NCBI RefSeq assembly: GCF_041295575.1
Contig: NZ_CP160452.1
Coordinates: 1,426,001-1,490,000, forward strand
Length of the DNA: 64,000 nucleotides
Source of the DNA: Sporosarcina pasteurii
GTDB lineage: Bacteria; Bacillota; Bacilli; Bacillales_A; Planococcaceae
Direction: 5' to 3'
Shown: positions 20,041 through 28,692 of the stretch, piece by piece
Layout: each line of letters opens with the position of its first letter
Position numbering within the stretch: the stretch's first letter is position 1
Position numbers and translations under genes: made by a program
Notes under the pieces: generated by a model
Seen by the model: the letters and a program-made list of their open reading frames with translations, nothing else
The model's database searches: none
What the model was told of the DNA's origin: nothing

Positions 20041-20904
20041 ATGCGGTCAATTATAAAGAACGAACAACAGAAAAGACAGCAAAAAGAGCATGACGCACAT
20101 ATGCAACGATTGATTCAAGAAGGCGGCTATATTTCACCAGATGAATACTTATGGGGAGATATATTGGTTGGTGTCGTCTTAAAGAAGCCTATTTTATTAA
20201 AAGGACCATCTGGTGCAGGAAAAACAAAACTCGCCCAATCGATTTCACACTTTTTCAATCAACCGATGCACAGCGTTAACTGTTCGGTCGATTTAGATGC
20301 TGAATCTCTCCTTGGCTTTAAAACGATCGTACAAAGTGATGAAGAGACCGTAATAGAGTTTGTTGAAGGCCCTGTCGTCCAAGCGATGAAGAAAGGACAT
20401 ATTTTATATATTGATGAAATAAACATGGCAAAACCCGAAACATTGCCGATATTACATAGTGTCCTGGATCATCGCCGTATGTTAACAAATCCATTTACTG
20501 GTGAAGTGATTTATGCACATGAAGATTTTACCGTGATAGCTGCAATCAACGAAGGTTATGTTGGTACTTCGCCAATGAATGAAGCGCTTAAAAATCGGTT
20601 TATCTCATTTTCTATACCATACTTATCAGGCGAAGAATTAAGAGAAGTAATGGAATCTGAATTTCCGGATGCACCTAAGCAATTGATTGATATGATGATG
20701 AATATTGGTAATGATTTAAAGAAACAAGTGATGAATGGGCTATTGTCCGATGAGGCCGCTTCAATTCGTAGTTTACTTGATGCGATTAGTCTAGCGGAGC
20801 ATATTTCTGTCAAACGTGCGATACGTTATGCGATTGCCGAAAAATTGGATGACCAAATCGAGCGAAACTTAATAATGGAACTTGTCGATACCTGGGTGAA
20901 ATGA
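20041..20904 (+). CDS. yojN: MoxR-type AAA+ ATPase (YojN/NorQ-like)
   Basis: AAA+ chaperone-like ATPase. Walker A GPSGAGKTKL, Walker B ILYIDEINMA, sensor TVIAAINEG and arginine-finger region ALKNRF are all present in 287 aa. MoxR/NorQ proteins work with a VWA-domain partner encoded next door to mature or insert metal cofactors; yojO is 10 bases downstream. Position after odhAB matches B. subtilis. ATG 20041 follows TAGGAGTG; the in-frame GTG 20032 lies in the ribosome site. Confidence 0.9.
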   Translation: MRSIIKNEQQKRQQKEHDAHMQRLIQEGGYISPDEYLWGDILVGVVLKKPILLKGPSGAGKTKLAQSISHFFNQPMHSVNCSVDLDAESLLGFKTIVQSDEETVIEFVEGPVVQAMKKGHILYIDEINMAKPETLPILHSVLDHRRMLTNPFTGEVIYAHEDFTVIAAINEGYVGTSPMNEALKNRFISFSIPYLSGEELREVMESEFPDAPKQLIDMMMNIGNDLKKQVMNGLLSDEAASIRSLLDAISLAEHISVKRAIRYAIAEKLDDQIERNLIMELVDTWVK

Positions 20905-20914
20905 GGCGAACATT

Positions 20915-22822
20915 ATGGTCAAAATGAACCGATTTATCCAATTTAATGATGAAACAGTTGATACAAGTACATTACTATTATACGAGCGTTTAGCAAGGGC
21001 ATTAGCTGATGCGAATTATTTGGAATTAACCGAACGAAAGTTATTAGAATTTCGACCTAAGGAAGGTGTATTGTCGATGTCTGTATTTTGGCGGCATCGA
21101 CCTAGTGAAATCATGCATGCTGGTCGCCTCTCTGATATTTATTTATTGTCAGCTGGATTTTGGAAGCACTTTAACATCCAAACATGGAGAAATTTTACGC
21201 TTAACTATGAATATCATTCACTCAAACGATTAGCATTTGAACTATTGTTAATGCTCGAGGAGTTTCGGTTATCAGATAAAATTATGAAAGAAAGACCTGG
21301 AACAGTCGACGCTTTCCAAGTTCGAAAAGATGCATATGTGACATTTCACAGAACTGGCGTTCAAACAAACATGCGAATGGGACATCTTGCCGATGCATTA
21401 TTAAATGAATTATACATCGTTCTATACGAAGGCATGTTTGCCCAGTCATCAATCGATTGGGGACCGATTCAATTTGATTTAGTAAAATCAATTTTAGAAA
21501 ATACGTATGATACGAAAAGTACGGAGGAAAATGTTCATGTAGTGAATCGAATTATGACTGTTATTGAAGATTCGATTCAAGCTGACTTACTTCATCAATA
21601 TTATTCAGTAGGAGACGCTTTCACAGAAAGAGAAATCGCCCCGTTTGAATACCATGAGGGAATGAAAGACGCAGATAGTGGAGAGGAAGATCCGAAAGAG
21701 TCCATCGAAGAAGTCTTTAGAACATGGCATGAGGAAAATGAAGAAGAAGCAGGCGTACACTTACAGTTTGAATTAGAACACGGCCGTTCAAGCAAGGCGA
21801 TAGGCAGGGAAGGAACTGAGGGAGACGCTGAAGCGCAAATTGAAGAAACGGGATATGGTCAATCTGTTGGCGATAAAAGCGAGCAAGAAGCTAACGATGA
21901 ACGAGAACAAACAGGTGAACGTGATGAGACAATGAAACAAGCAGGCCATCAGTTCGGAAAAGAACATCTCAATGTTGTCTATGAAGAACAGATAGTCGAA
22001 ATCCAAAATGAAATTGAAAATCGAAGAAAACTGCAAGTATGGCGTGAGAAGCAAAAGCCATACGTTCGTTCGTTTGTTGAAGAAATAAGAAAAAGAATTG
22101 ATTTAAAACAAGAGTCTAAAAGGGAACGGCTCATGCACGGTCGACTTTCAACAAAATTAACGACTTTATTAATCGATGAGCGCCCAAAACCATTTTATCG
22201 AAAAAGCGCACCATCTACTCGGTTAGATGCAGTTTTCGGCTTACTCGTTGACGGCTCAGAATCCATGATTGATAAATTGGATGAAACAAAAAAAGCAGTG
22301 TTGTTATTCCATGATGTGTTACGAGAACTACAAGTGAGCCATGAAATTTCCTCGTATGCGGAAGATGCTTTCAAAGCCTCGGCAGAAGTTCACCCGAATA
22401 TATTTGGCTTGATGCATACTTTTCAAGATCGAAATTCAGATAGTGGGCTTCCGATTTTATCATTTGAAGCGAGTGAAGATAATCGTGACGGTTTTGCGAT
22501 ACGTTGGATGGCTGATCGTCTTGCAAGAAGACCAGAAAAACATAAATTTTTACTCGTTTTCTCTGATGGTGAACCTTCTGCATTTGGGTACGATCGAAAT
22601 GGTATTGTAGATACAGCGGAAGCCGTAATGGAATCAGAAAAAAGAGGTATCTCAGTCATTCATTTATTTTTAGCTACGGAAGAACCAACCGAAGATCAAA
22701 GAGCCATTTTTTCAATGATGTTTGGCAATAAAACGGCATCTTCGCATACAGTGGAAGGATTTTCAGATCAAACGTTAAGGATTTTACGGAAGCTACTCGC
22801 AATTGTGATTCGAACAAACTAA
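20915..22822 (+). CDS. yojO: VWA-domain protein, MoxR partner (YojO/NorD-like)
   Basis: 635-residue partner of the YojN ATPase. N-terminal helical region (1-230), a highly acidic, Glu-rich spacer (about 240-345), then a C-terminal von Willebrand A domain with the metal-ion site DGSESM (about residue 448) and VFSDGEPS. The NorD-like layout implies a metal- or cofactor-insertion role, target unknown. ATG 20915 has only a weak GAGG upstream; ATG 20924 is an alternative. Confidence 0.88.
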   Translation: MVKMNRFIQFNDETVDTSTLLLYERLARALADANYLELTERKLLEFRPKEGVLSMSVFWRHRPSEIMHAGRLSDIYLLSAGFWKHFNIQTWRNFTLNYEYHSLKRLAFELLLMLEEFRLSDKIMKERPGTVDAFQVRKDAYVTFHRTGVQTNMRMGHLADALLNELYIVLYEGMFAQSSIDWGPIQFDLVKSILENTYDTKSTEENVHVVNRIMTVIEDSIQADLLHQYYSVGDAFTEREIAPFEYHEGMKDADSGEEDPKESIEEVFRTWHEENEEEAGVHLQFELEHGRSSKAIGREGTEGDAEAQIEETGYGQSVGDKSEQEANDEREQTGERDETMKQAGHQFGKEHLNVVYEEQIVEIQNEIENRRKLQVWREKQKPYVRSFVEEIRKRIDLKQESKRERLMHGRLSTKLTTLLIDERPKPFYRKSAPSTRLDAVFGLLVDGSESMIDKLDETKKAVLLFHDVLRELQVSHEISSYAEDAFKASAEVHPNIFGLMHTFQDRNSDSGLPILSFEASEDNRDGFAIRWMADRLARRPEKHKFLLVFSDGEPSAFGYDRNGIVDTAEAVMESEKRGISVIHLFLATEEPTEDQRAIFSMMFGNKTASSHTVEGFSDQTLRILRKLLAIVIRTN

Positions 22823-22837
22823 AGCGGATACTTGTAA

Positions 22838-22890
22838 TAGTAAAACGAGTGTTGTAACGATTTATTCGTAGCAACGCTCGTTTTGAATTG
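22838..22890 (+). terminator. Probable terminator after yojO
   Basis: Long inverted repeat aaaacgagtgttg / caacgctcgtttt around 22841-22886. T-tract is short. Confidence 0.6.
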
Positions 22891-22941
22891 TTAAGTATGT
22901 TTATAGCATTTCTACCTTTACAGCTACGTTGTATTCTTACA

Positions 22942-22983
22942 AATAAAAAACTGTAAACAGGGAATCCGTGTTTACAGTTTCTA
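22942..22983 (-). terminator. Intrinsic terminator of xpaC-telA
   Basis: Inverted repeat ctgtaaacag/ccgtgtttacag (22951-22978); on the minus strand it is followed by ttttttattt. Lies about 85 bases after the telA stop. Confidence 0.8.
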
Positions 22984-23067
22984 AACTTATTTGAATGGGA
23001 CAAATCATTAGAGACACTTTATCCTTTGTCTACGAGCTAGAAGTATTCAAATAAAAGTCCAGGTTGT

Positions 23068-24264
23068 TTAAGTAGATCGCTTTTCAGTTTTTTCATGAAC
23101 TGCGAGTAACCTTTGTTTAAGTTCTTCTTCCATACGCCCAATTTCAATTTCAGCAGCTTTTCGTTTTTCACGTCCATCTGCTTGGATAAGGAGTGTTTCT
23201 TCAATCGTCTGAATAAGGTTTTCTTGTGTCTTCTTTAGTGTATCAATTTCAATGATACCACGTTCGTTCTCTTTAGCGGTTTCAATAGAATTCACTTTCA
23301 ACATTTCTGAGTTTTTCAGAAGTAAGTCATTGGTAGTTTTCGTAACCATTTTTTGAGATTCAACTGCTTTTTTCTGTCGGTTTAACGTTAAAGCAATCGC
23401 AATTTGATTTTTCCATAAGGGGATAGAAGTCATTATGGATGATTGTATTTTCTCTGCAAGCGTTTGGTTCGTTTGTTGAATCATACGAATTTGTGGCGCA
23501 CTTTGTATGGTGATTTGGCGTGACAATTGTAGATCATACAACCGTTTTTCAAGTCGATCCAAAAATTGAACCATATCATTAACTTCTTGATAAGCCATCT
23601 GATCATTAGATAATTCAGCTTCTCTACGCATTTTGGGAATAATTTCGTTCGCAAGTTCATCACGTTTTAATTCTCCAGCCGCGATGTAAACATTTAATGC
23701 TTGAAAATATGTTTTGTTCTGCTCGTATAATTGATCGAGCATTTTTACGTCTTCCATTAATCCCATTTTTGAATGTTCAAGTTGGACACCGATGCGATCG
23801 ATTTGTGTACTTAACTTTTGATATTTTGTCATCATTTCTTGGATTGATTTTGAAACACGTCCGAACAAGCGGCTAAGGGCGGATTGTTTCTTTTCGCCTA
23901 AATCTTCTGGATTAATCTCTCCGAGTTTACTCATTAAGTCTTTTAGTATGTCACCAACAGGTCCTACATCTTGGTTTTGGACGTGGTCGAGCATTTTATG
24001 AGAAAAGCGGGAAAGTTCCCCTTGAGCATTAGCACCGTAAGAGATAATTGCTTCATAATTACCAACAGGAATTTGGTCAGCCAATTGAACCGCCTTTTGA
24101 CGCTCTTCGTCTGATAAACGATCGATGAGCTTGAGGGATGTGTCGGGTTGTTCGTTTCTTGTTTGCATTTCTTTAGGCAACAGCGGTTCATTCATATCGA
24201 AAGGATTATCGAGTAAATCATCAAATGTTTTAACTTCATTTACTGTATTCTTACTTTCTGTCAT
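23068..24264 (-). CDS. yaaN: TelA-family toxic-anion/stress protein (YaaN-like)
   Basis: 398-residue, almost wholly alpha-helical and coiled-coil protein of the TelA family, named for tellurite resistance; in Firmicutes also linked to resistance to nisin and cell-envelope stress. Recognised by SLKLIDRLSDEERQKAVQLA and the long heptad-rich centre with MEDVKMLDQLYEQNKTYFQ-like segments. Its ATG overlaps the xpaC coding end by 14 bases, the same xpaC-yaaN order as in B. subtilis. No membrane helix; cytosolic. Confidence 0.88.
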   Translation of the reverse strand: MTESKNTVNEVKTFDDLLDNPFDMNEPLLPKEMQTRNEQPDTSLKLIDRLSDEERQKAVQLADQIPVGNYEAIISYGANAQGELSRFSHKMLDHVQNQDVGPVGDILKDLMSKLGEINPEDLGEKKQSALSRLFGRVSKSIQEMMTKYQKLSTQIDRIGVQLEHSKMGLMEDVKMLDQLYEQNKTYFQALNVYIAAGELKRDELANEIIPKMRREAELSNDQMAYQEVNDMVQFLDRLEKRLYDLQLSRQITIQSAPQIRMIQQTNQTLAEKIQSSIMTSIPLWKNQIAIALTLNRQKKAVESQKMVTKTTNDLLLKNSEMLKVNSIETAKENERGIIEIDTLKKTQENLIQTIEETLLIQADGREKRKAAEIEIGRMEEELKQRLLAVHEKTEKRST

Positions 24265-24913
24265 GATCTGTATCTCCCTTCATTTCTAAAAGAGGTTTAT
24301 TCTTATTCATCGTCACATCTACAAAATCGATTTCCATTTTTAATGTTTCTATATCTGATGAAATCGCATTTCGTAAATCACGCTCTAACTGTTCACTAAC
24401 GTCATTTAAAGTTTCTCTCGTATCTTGCAATGCCACTTGAATTTCCTTATCTTTTAGTGGTTGATTAACAAGGATTGAATATTTTGATGTTAATTCGACT
24501 GCCGAATCCAAATGAGCGTAGAAAAAGTTCTCTACTTGATAAAATTTTTGTGGATTCGTTTTAACGATATTAATAATTTTTCTGGAAAGAAGGTTCATTT
24601 CGTGTAATTGCCTAAAGGCTTGCACAGATCGAACTTTCCCATAATAACTGTTTAAGCGTTTTAATTTTCGTCTAGCCTCATGAAGTTGTCCTTTTATATA
24701 ATTATACTCAGAACGTTTCATCCCTAGTTTTTTTGTCATTGACTGAATTTGAATTTGCTTTATTGTAAATGAACTAGCGAAATAAATGACGATGAGTAGG
24801 CCTGTAGCTGCAAAAAAGTTTAAACTAGTGCCAAATAGTAAATAGATCCATGACCCGAAACTAATGGGGACTGCTATGAAGTGTCTCATAAAAAAATGCT
24901 TGATTTCTGTCAT
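24251..24913 (-). CDS. xpaC: XpaC-family membrane protein
   Basis: 220-residue protein with two N-terminal hydrophobic segments (about 9-50) and a helical cytosolic part rich in Lys/Arg/Glu. It is the XpaC (5-bromo-4-chloroindolyl phosphate hydrolysis) family by shape and by its place directly before a telA-type gene. True activity unknown. ATG 24911-24913 follows AAAGGAGGCC; a longer frame beginning with Met at 24934 lies before that site. Confidence 0.82.
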   Translation of the reverse strand: MTEIKHFFMRHFIAVPISFGSWIYLLFGTSLNFFAATGLLIVIYFASSFTIKQIQIQSMTKKLGMKRSEYNYIKGQLHEARRKLKRLNSYYGKVRSVQAFRQLHEMNLLSRKIINIVKTNPQKFYQVENFFYAHLDSAVELTSKYSILVNQPLKDKEIQVALQDTRETLNDVSEQLERDLRNAISSDIETLKMEIDFVDVTMNKNKPLLEMKGDTDHDRK

Positions 24914-25139
24914 GTTCAGGCCTCCTTTTATCATATAACTGTAATACGTATTAAAGTCGATTAAGTTTCATATTCCTCTTTAATTATACCCGAAAACCTG
25001 TCTACAAACATTCCTTTTGTTTTGCAAAGTGCATTTTAGTGGACTTCATACAGGACTTTGTTAAAATTATACAATATTCTTGAATAATTATTAGCATAAG
25101 TTAGAGATTTTTTCTTATGAAAAAAGGAGTTGATTTAGT

Positions 25140-25430
25140 TTGTATGAAGTGATCTATATGAAAGCGGATTTTGAGCCGTGGTGGTTGTTTGATGGCTGGG
25201 AAGAAAACGTTTTGTCTCGCCAATCATTTCATGATCTGAGCGGTGCAGAAAGCTGTTTAAATGAACTAATCATGAAATTTAGAAAGCGATATCAACATGA
25301 GCGTATGCAAAAACAATGTTTTTACGCATTTTGGTCTGAAGATGAAAAACAATTTTGCGAAGGCTGCGATGATGATTTACAAATTTTTCATGGTATATTT
25401 TTGTTGCATGATGGAAAACCTATAGAATAA
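25140..25430 (+). CDS. DUF1033 family protein
   Basis: 96-residue soluble protein with the DUF1033 pattern: VIYMKADFEPWWLFDGWEE at the start and FCEGCDDDLQIFHG near the end. TTG start six to eight bases after AAAAGGAG. Function unknown. Single gene, divergent from xpaC. Confidence 0.85.
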   Translation: MYEVIYMKADFEPWWLFDGWEENVLSRQSFHDLSGAESCLNELIMKFRKRYQHERMQKQCFYAFWSEDEKQFCEGCDDDLQIFHGIFLLHDGKPIE

Positions 25431-25555
25431 TATAGCCAATATATAAAAAGGTGGTATATACATAAGGAAATTTAATGATACAAAAATTTTGTATGGGTTA
25501 ATTAGCCGCTATAATTAAATCCGAAATAATAAATTGAATAATTTGTCTTTTTGAA
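25431..25555. other. Upstream part of the csp intergenic region
   Basis: AT-rich spacer between the DUF1033 gene and the csp promoter. A ribosome-site-like AAAGGTGG at about 25448 is not followed by a usable start codon. Nothing else recognised. Confidence 0.4.
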
Positions 25556-25583
25556 TTGACAAATGTTTTATTAATGATATACT
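25556..25583 (+). promoter_or_regulatory. Sigma-A promoter of the cold-shock gene
   Basis: Consensus TTGACA (25556-25561) and TATACT (25578-25583) with a 16-base spacer. Start would be near 25590, giving a leader of about 140 nt. Confidence 0.75.
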
Positions 25584-25622
25584 TAAGTTAACAAATAAAA
25601 GAGATAGTTATCGAAGCAACGT

Positions 25623-25689
25623 ATTCACATATTACAAAAAGTGATCGGCGTTTACGATACTTTTTGTAATATGTGAATTTTTCTTTTAA
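25623..25689 (+). promoter_or_regulatory. Large hairpin plus U-tract inside the csp leader
   Basis: Arm ttcacatattacaaaaagt (25624-25642) is perfectly complementary to actttttgtaatatgtgaa (25659-25677), one more A-T pair closes it, the loop is 16 nt, and ttttttctttt follows. The form is that of an intrinsic terminator, yet it lies between promoter and csp start, so it could act as an attenuator or as a temperature-sensitive leader structure. Confidence 0.7.
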
Positions 25690-25733
25690 GAACTTTCTCA
25701 TATTATAGTATTTATTATTTGGAGGGTTTCAAC

Positions 25734-25937
25734 ATGAAACAAGGTACAGTAAAATGGTTTAACGCAGAAAAAGGTTTTGGCTTCATCGAAGTTGAAAACG
25801 AAGACGACGTGTTCGTACACTTCTCAGCTATCGAAGGAGAAGGATTCAAGTCACTTGACGAAGGTCAACAAGTTGAATTCGAAGTTGTTGAAGGCGACCG
25901 TGGCCCACAAGCTGCAAACGTTGTAAAACTAGTCTAA
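25734..25937 (+). CDS. Cold-shock protein (CspB/CspD family)
   Basis: 67-residue OB-fold RNA chaperone. The nucleic-acid motifs KGFGFIEV (RNP1) and VFVHFSAI (RNP2) are intact. It binds single-stranded RNA or DNA and prevents structure formation at low temperature; paralogues are common, so no single symbol is given. ATG 25734 follows GGAGGG by eight bases. Long structured leader upstream, terminator directly after. Confidence 0.96.
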   Translation: MKQGTVKWFNAEKGFGFIEVENEDDVFVHFSAIEGEGFKSLDEGQQVEFEVVEGDRGPQAANVVKLV

Positions 25938-25955
25938 TCTAACTAAAACCAAAAA

Positions 25956-25989
25956 TAAAAGAGGCGTCCTAATCGGATAGCCTCTTTTT
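25956..25989. terminator. Bidirectional terminator after csp
   Basis: Stem aaagaggc / gcctcttttt with a 15-base loop; serves csp and the convergent lipoprotein gene. Confidence 0.75.
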
Positions 25990-25993
25990 GCCG

Positions 25994-26704
25994 TTAATGC
26001 CCGTCTACGGATTCTAACTCGGAAGTGACTGTAAAAGAATTACCTTCAGAAGTTTGAATGGCTTCACGTTTCACTTCACCAAAACCTTGGACAAAATATT
26101 TTCGGTTAATGGCGTTTTCATCTTGCTTTTCAATGACAATTGCATTTTCAAAAGTTCGGAAAGGGGTCTCAACTATTTCATCAGTTTTGATAATTGTCCA
26201 AAGATCGAATGTGGCTCCTTGTTCGAATGGTTTTTGCAAATAAATTCCTATAGGTGTCATCTCGTCTAATTCTTCAATAGAAGGGAATTCGTCTTTAGAA
26301 TCAACAGCGGCTTCGTCTAACGTGTAGATTTGATGATCAGTCACTTTATATATCTTTCTTAATAATACGCCGCCATTGTTTTCATAAATGATGAAATAAT
26401 CTTCGTATGGTTGCGCAACCTCTATTGTATAGCTTGCAAATTCATTACCTTCACCTTTATATTGGGCTTTTGTTCCATCTTCTAGAAAGAAATCACGAAG
26501 GGGGACGGTTACTTCGTCATTTTGATGGGAAAGGCCTTCGTTTGTGCCTTGCTCACCGCCTTGATTTTTCTGTGCAGTTTCTTTAGAAGTACTATTCGTC
26601 TCATCATTTATCAAAACATCATCATTTTTTACTGCCTTATCAGCACAGCCAGTAACTAATAAAGCGAAGGTGAGTACAATGAGTAAGTATTTGGCTTTTT
26701 TCAA
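25994..26704 (-). CDS. Lipoprotein of unknown function
   Basis: 236-residue predicted lipoprotein: signal peptide with lipobox LLVTGC (Cys about residue 20), a short Asn/Asp/Gln-rich linker and an extracytoplasmic domain with alternating strands (about 65-236). Family not recognised. TTG start (TTGAAAAAAGCC) after AAAGGAGG. Single gene, convergent with csp. Confidence 0.85.
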   Translation of the reverse strand: MKKAKYLLIVLTFALLVTGCADKAVKNDDVLINDETNSTSKETAQKNQGGEQGTNEGLSHQNDEVTVPLRDFFLEDGTKAQYKGEGNEFASYTIEVAQPYEDYFIIYENNGGVLLRKIYKVTDHQIYTLDEAAVDSKDEFPSIEELDEMTPIGIYLQKPFEQGATFDLWTIIKTDEIVETPFRTFENAIVIEKQDENAINRKYFVQGFGEVKREAIQTSEGNSFTVTSELESVDGH

Positions 26705-26873
26705 TTTAGCTTCCTCCTTTTATTACGTTATCCCCCGAAATTATAAATTCATACAGATTTTTCAACATAATAGACACCATCCCCAAGGTAACCGTTATAA
26801 ATTTTTTTCTTTAATAATCATAATCAAAACTATAGTGGATTTGTAGCAAACTTCGAAGTGAATCTGTTCAATT

Positions 26874-26909
26874 ACAAAAAAACGCCTCCCATATCATTAA
26901 GGAAGGCGA
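26874..26909 (-). terminator. Intrinsic terminator of ykpA
   Basis: Minus-strand stem cgccttcc / gggaggcg followed by ttttttt. Confidence 0.78.
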
Positions 26910-26915
26910 TCATGA

Positions 26916-28523
26916 TTATTTATTTGCTGTTTGTTGTGCTGACCATTCGAGGTATTCTTCATAAGTCATCAGCCTATCGACGATTGTTCCATCTTCACGA
27001 ATATCAATAATCCGATTAGCGATTGTTTGAATAAACTGATGGTCATGAGATGTAAATACCATTGCACCTTTAAACGCAGTCAACCCATTGTTTAGCGATT
27101 GAATGGACTCTAAATCCAAGTGGTTTGTAGGTTCATCCAGTAAAAGGACGTTTGCATTTGTGAGCATCATTTTAGATAGCATGCAGCGTACTTTTTCGCC
27201 TCCAGAAAGAACGGAAGGCTTTTTCTTTACTTCTTCTCCAGAGAAGAGCATTCGGCCTAGGAAGCCTCTAAGGAATGTTTCAGTTTCATCTTCAGGGGAA
27301 TATTGACGTAGCCATTCAACTAAAGTACTCTCGGATCCTTGGAAAAACTCTGAGTTATCAATAGGGAAGTACGCATGTGTTGTCGTAACGCCCCATTTTA
27401 TTGAACCCGTATCTGGCTCTGTTACTTCCGCTAGAACATCAAGTAAAGCAGACTTTGCAAGTGGGTTACCGAGGAGGATGATTTTATCCTCTCGTCCCAT
27501 TGAAAAGTTCACGTTATCAAGTAATTTTACGCCATCGATTGTCTTCGAAACATCTTTGACTGTAACAACGTCATTTCCAATTTCACGTCCAATTTGGAAG
27601 TTAACATAAGGATAACGTCTTGATGAAGGTTTAATGTCATCAAGCTCAATTTTATCGAGCGTCTTTTTACGTGAAGTCGCTTGTCGAGATTTAGAAGCGT
27701 TCGCACTAAATCGGGCAATAAAGGCTTCAAGCTCTTTAATCTTTTCTTCTTTTTTCTTGTTTTGGTCTTGTGCCATTTTAAGGGCAAGTTGACTTGATTC
27801 ATACCAGAAATCATAGTTTCCTGGGTAGATTTGAATTTTACCAAAATCAAGGTCTGCAATTTGCGTACAAACATTGTTTAGGAAATGTCTGTCGTGAGAA
27901 ACAACGACAACAGTGTTGTCGAAATCAATTAAGAAATCTTCTAACCAACGAATCGCTTGTAAGTCGAGGTGGTTAGTCGGCTCATCTAGCAGTAAGACAT
28001 CTGGCTTACCGAATAAAGCTTGAGCGAGAAGAACTTTAACTTTGTCCGCACCTTTTAATTCGGACATTTTTAAATGGTGCATCGATTCAGGAATCCCTAA
28101 ACCTTGAAGTAAAATCGCTGCTTCAGATTCAGCTTCCCAGCCATTTAAATCAGCAAATTCACCCTCAAGCTCAGCTGCACGCATACCATCTTCGTCAGAA
28201 AAATCCTCTTTCATATAAATCGCATTTTTTTCATTCATAATGTCATAAAGTTTTTTATGTCCCATAATGACCGTTTCAAGTACTTCGTTTTCCTCATACT
28301 CGAAATGGTTTTGTTTAAGAACGGCCATCCGTTCGTCTGGGTTCATACTTACATTTCCAGTTTGTGGTTCAATTTCGCCTGATAGTACTTTCAAAAACGT
28401 TGATTTTCCTGCACCGTTCGCGCCAATTAAGCCGTAACAGTGACCAGGGTTGAATTGTATATTAACATCTTCAAAAAGTTTACGATCCGCAAATTGAAGA
28501 CTAACATTATTAACTGCAATCAT
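26916..28523 (-). CDS. ykpA: ABC-F ATPase YkpA
   Basis: Soluble duplicated ABC ATPase of the ABC-F class, which acts on ribosomes rather than membranes. Domain 1: Walker A GLIGANGAGKST, Walker B VLLLDEPTNHLDL, but a weak signature (SELKGADKVKVLLAQ). Linker about 240-330. Domain 2: signature LSGGEKVRCMLSK and Walker B VLLLDEPTNHLDL, while the P-loop is degenerate (LLGNPLAKSALL). Degeneracy in domain 2 is, as I recall, shared by YkpA orthologues. 535 aa. Start ATG 28521-28523 after GGAGGAGTC; Met at 28553 is too early. Confidence 0.92.
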   Translation of the reverse strand: MIAVNNVSLQFADRKLFEDVNIQFNPGHCYGLIGANGAGKSTFLKVLSGEIEPQTGNVSMNPDERMAVLKQNHFEYEENEVLETVIMGHKKLYDIMNEKNAIYMKEDFSDEDGMRAAELEGEFADLNGWEAESEAAILLQGLGIPESMHHLKMSELKGADKVKVLLAQALFGKPDVLLLDEPTNHLDLQAIRWLEDFLIDFDNTVVVVSHDRHFLNNVCTQIADLDFGKIQIYPGNYDFWYESSQLALKMAQDQNKKKEEKIKELEAFIARFSANASKSRQATSRKKTLDKIELDDIKPSSRRYPYVNFQIGREIGNDVVTVKDVSKTIDGVKLLDNVNFSMGREDKIILLGNPLAKSALLDVLAEVTEPDTGSIKWGVTTTHAYFPIDNSEFFQGSESTLVEWLRQYSPEDETETFLRGFLGRMLFSGEEVKKKPSVLSGGEKVRCMLSKMMLTNANVLLLDEPTNHLDLESIQSLNNGLTAFKGAMVFTSHDHQFIQTIANRIIDIREDGTIVDRLMTYEEYLEWSAQQTANK

Positions 28524-28692
28524 TTGACTCCTCCTAAATTCACAATGCAACAATTATAACATGATTTACTAGTAGAATGGAACGTCTAAAATTTATACTT
28601 AGCTACAATCCATAAAACTTAATAACGGAATTGGAAAACTAGCTAGGTTGGCTATGCTAGGTTAAAATAAAAGAGTTAGCTTACATAACGAG

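Noticed and set aside
22674..23003. 109-codon minus-strand frame
   Set aside because: Crosses the terminators of yojO and telA and overlaps yojO; no ribosome site.
26916..28523. Damaged ABC domain in ykpA
   Set aside because: The degenerate second P-loop is, as far as I recall, a family trait, not a mutation.
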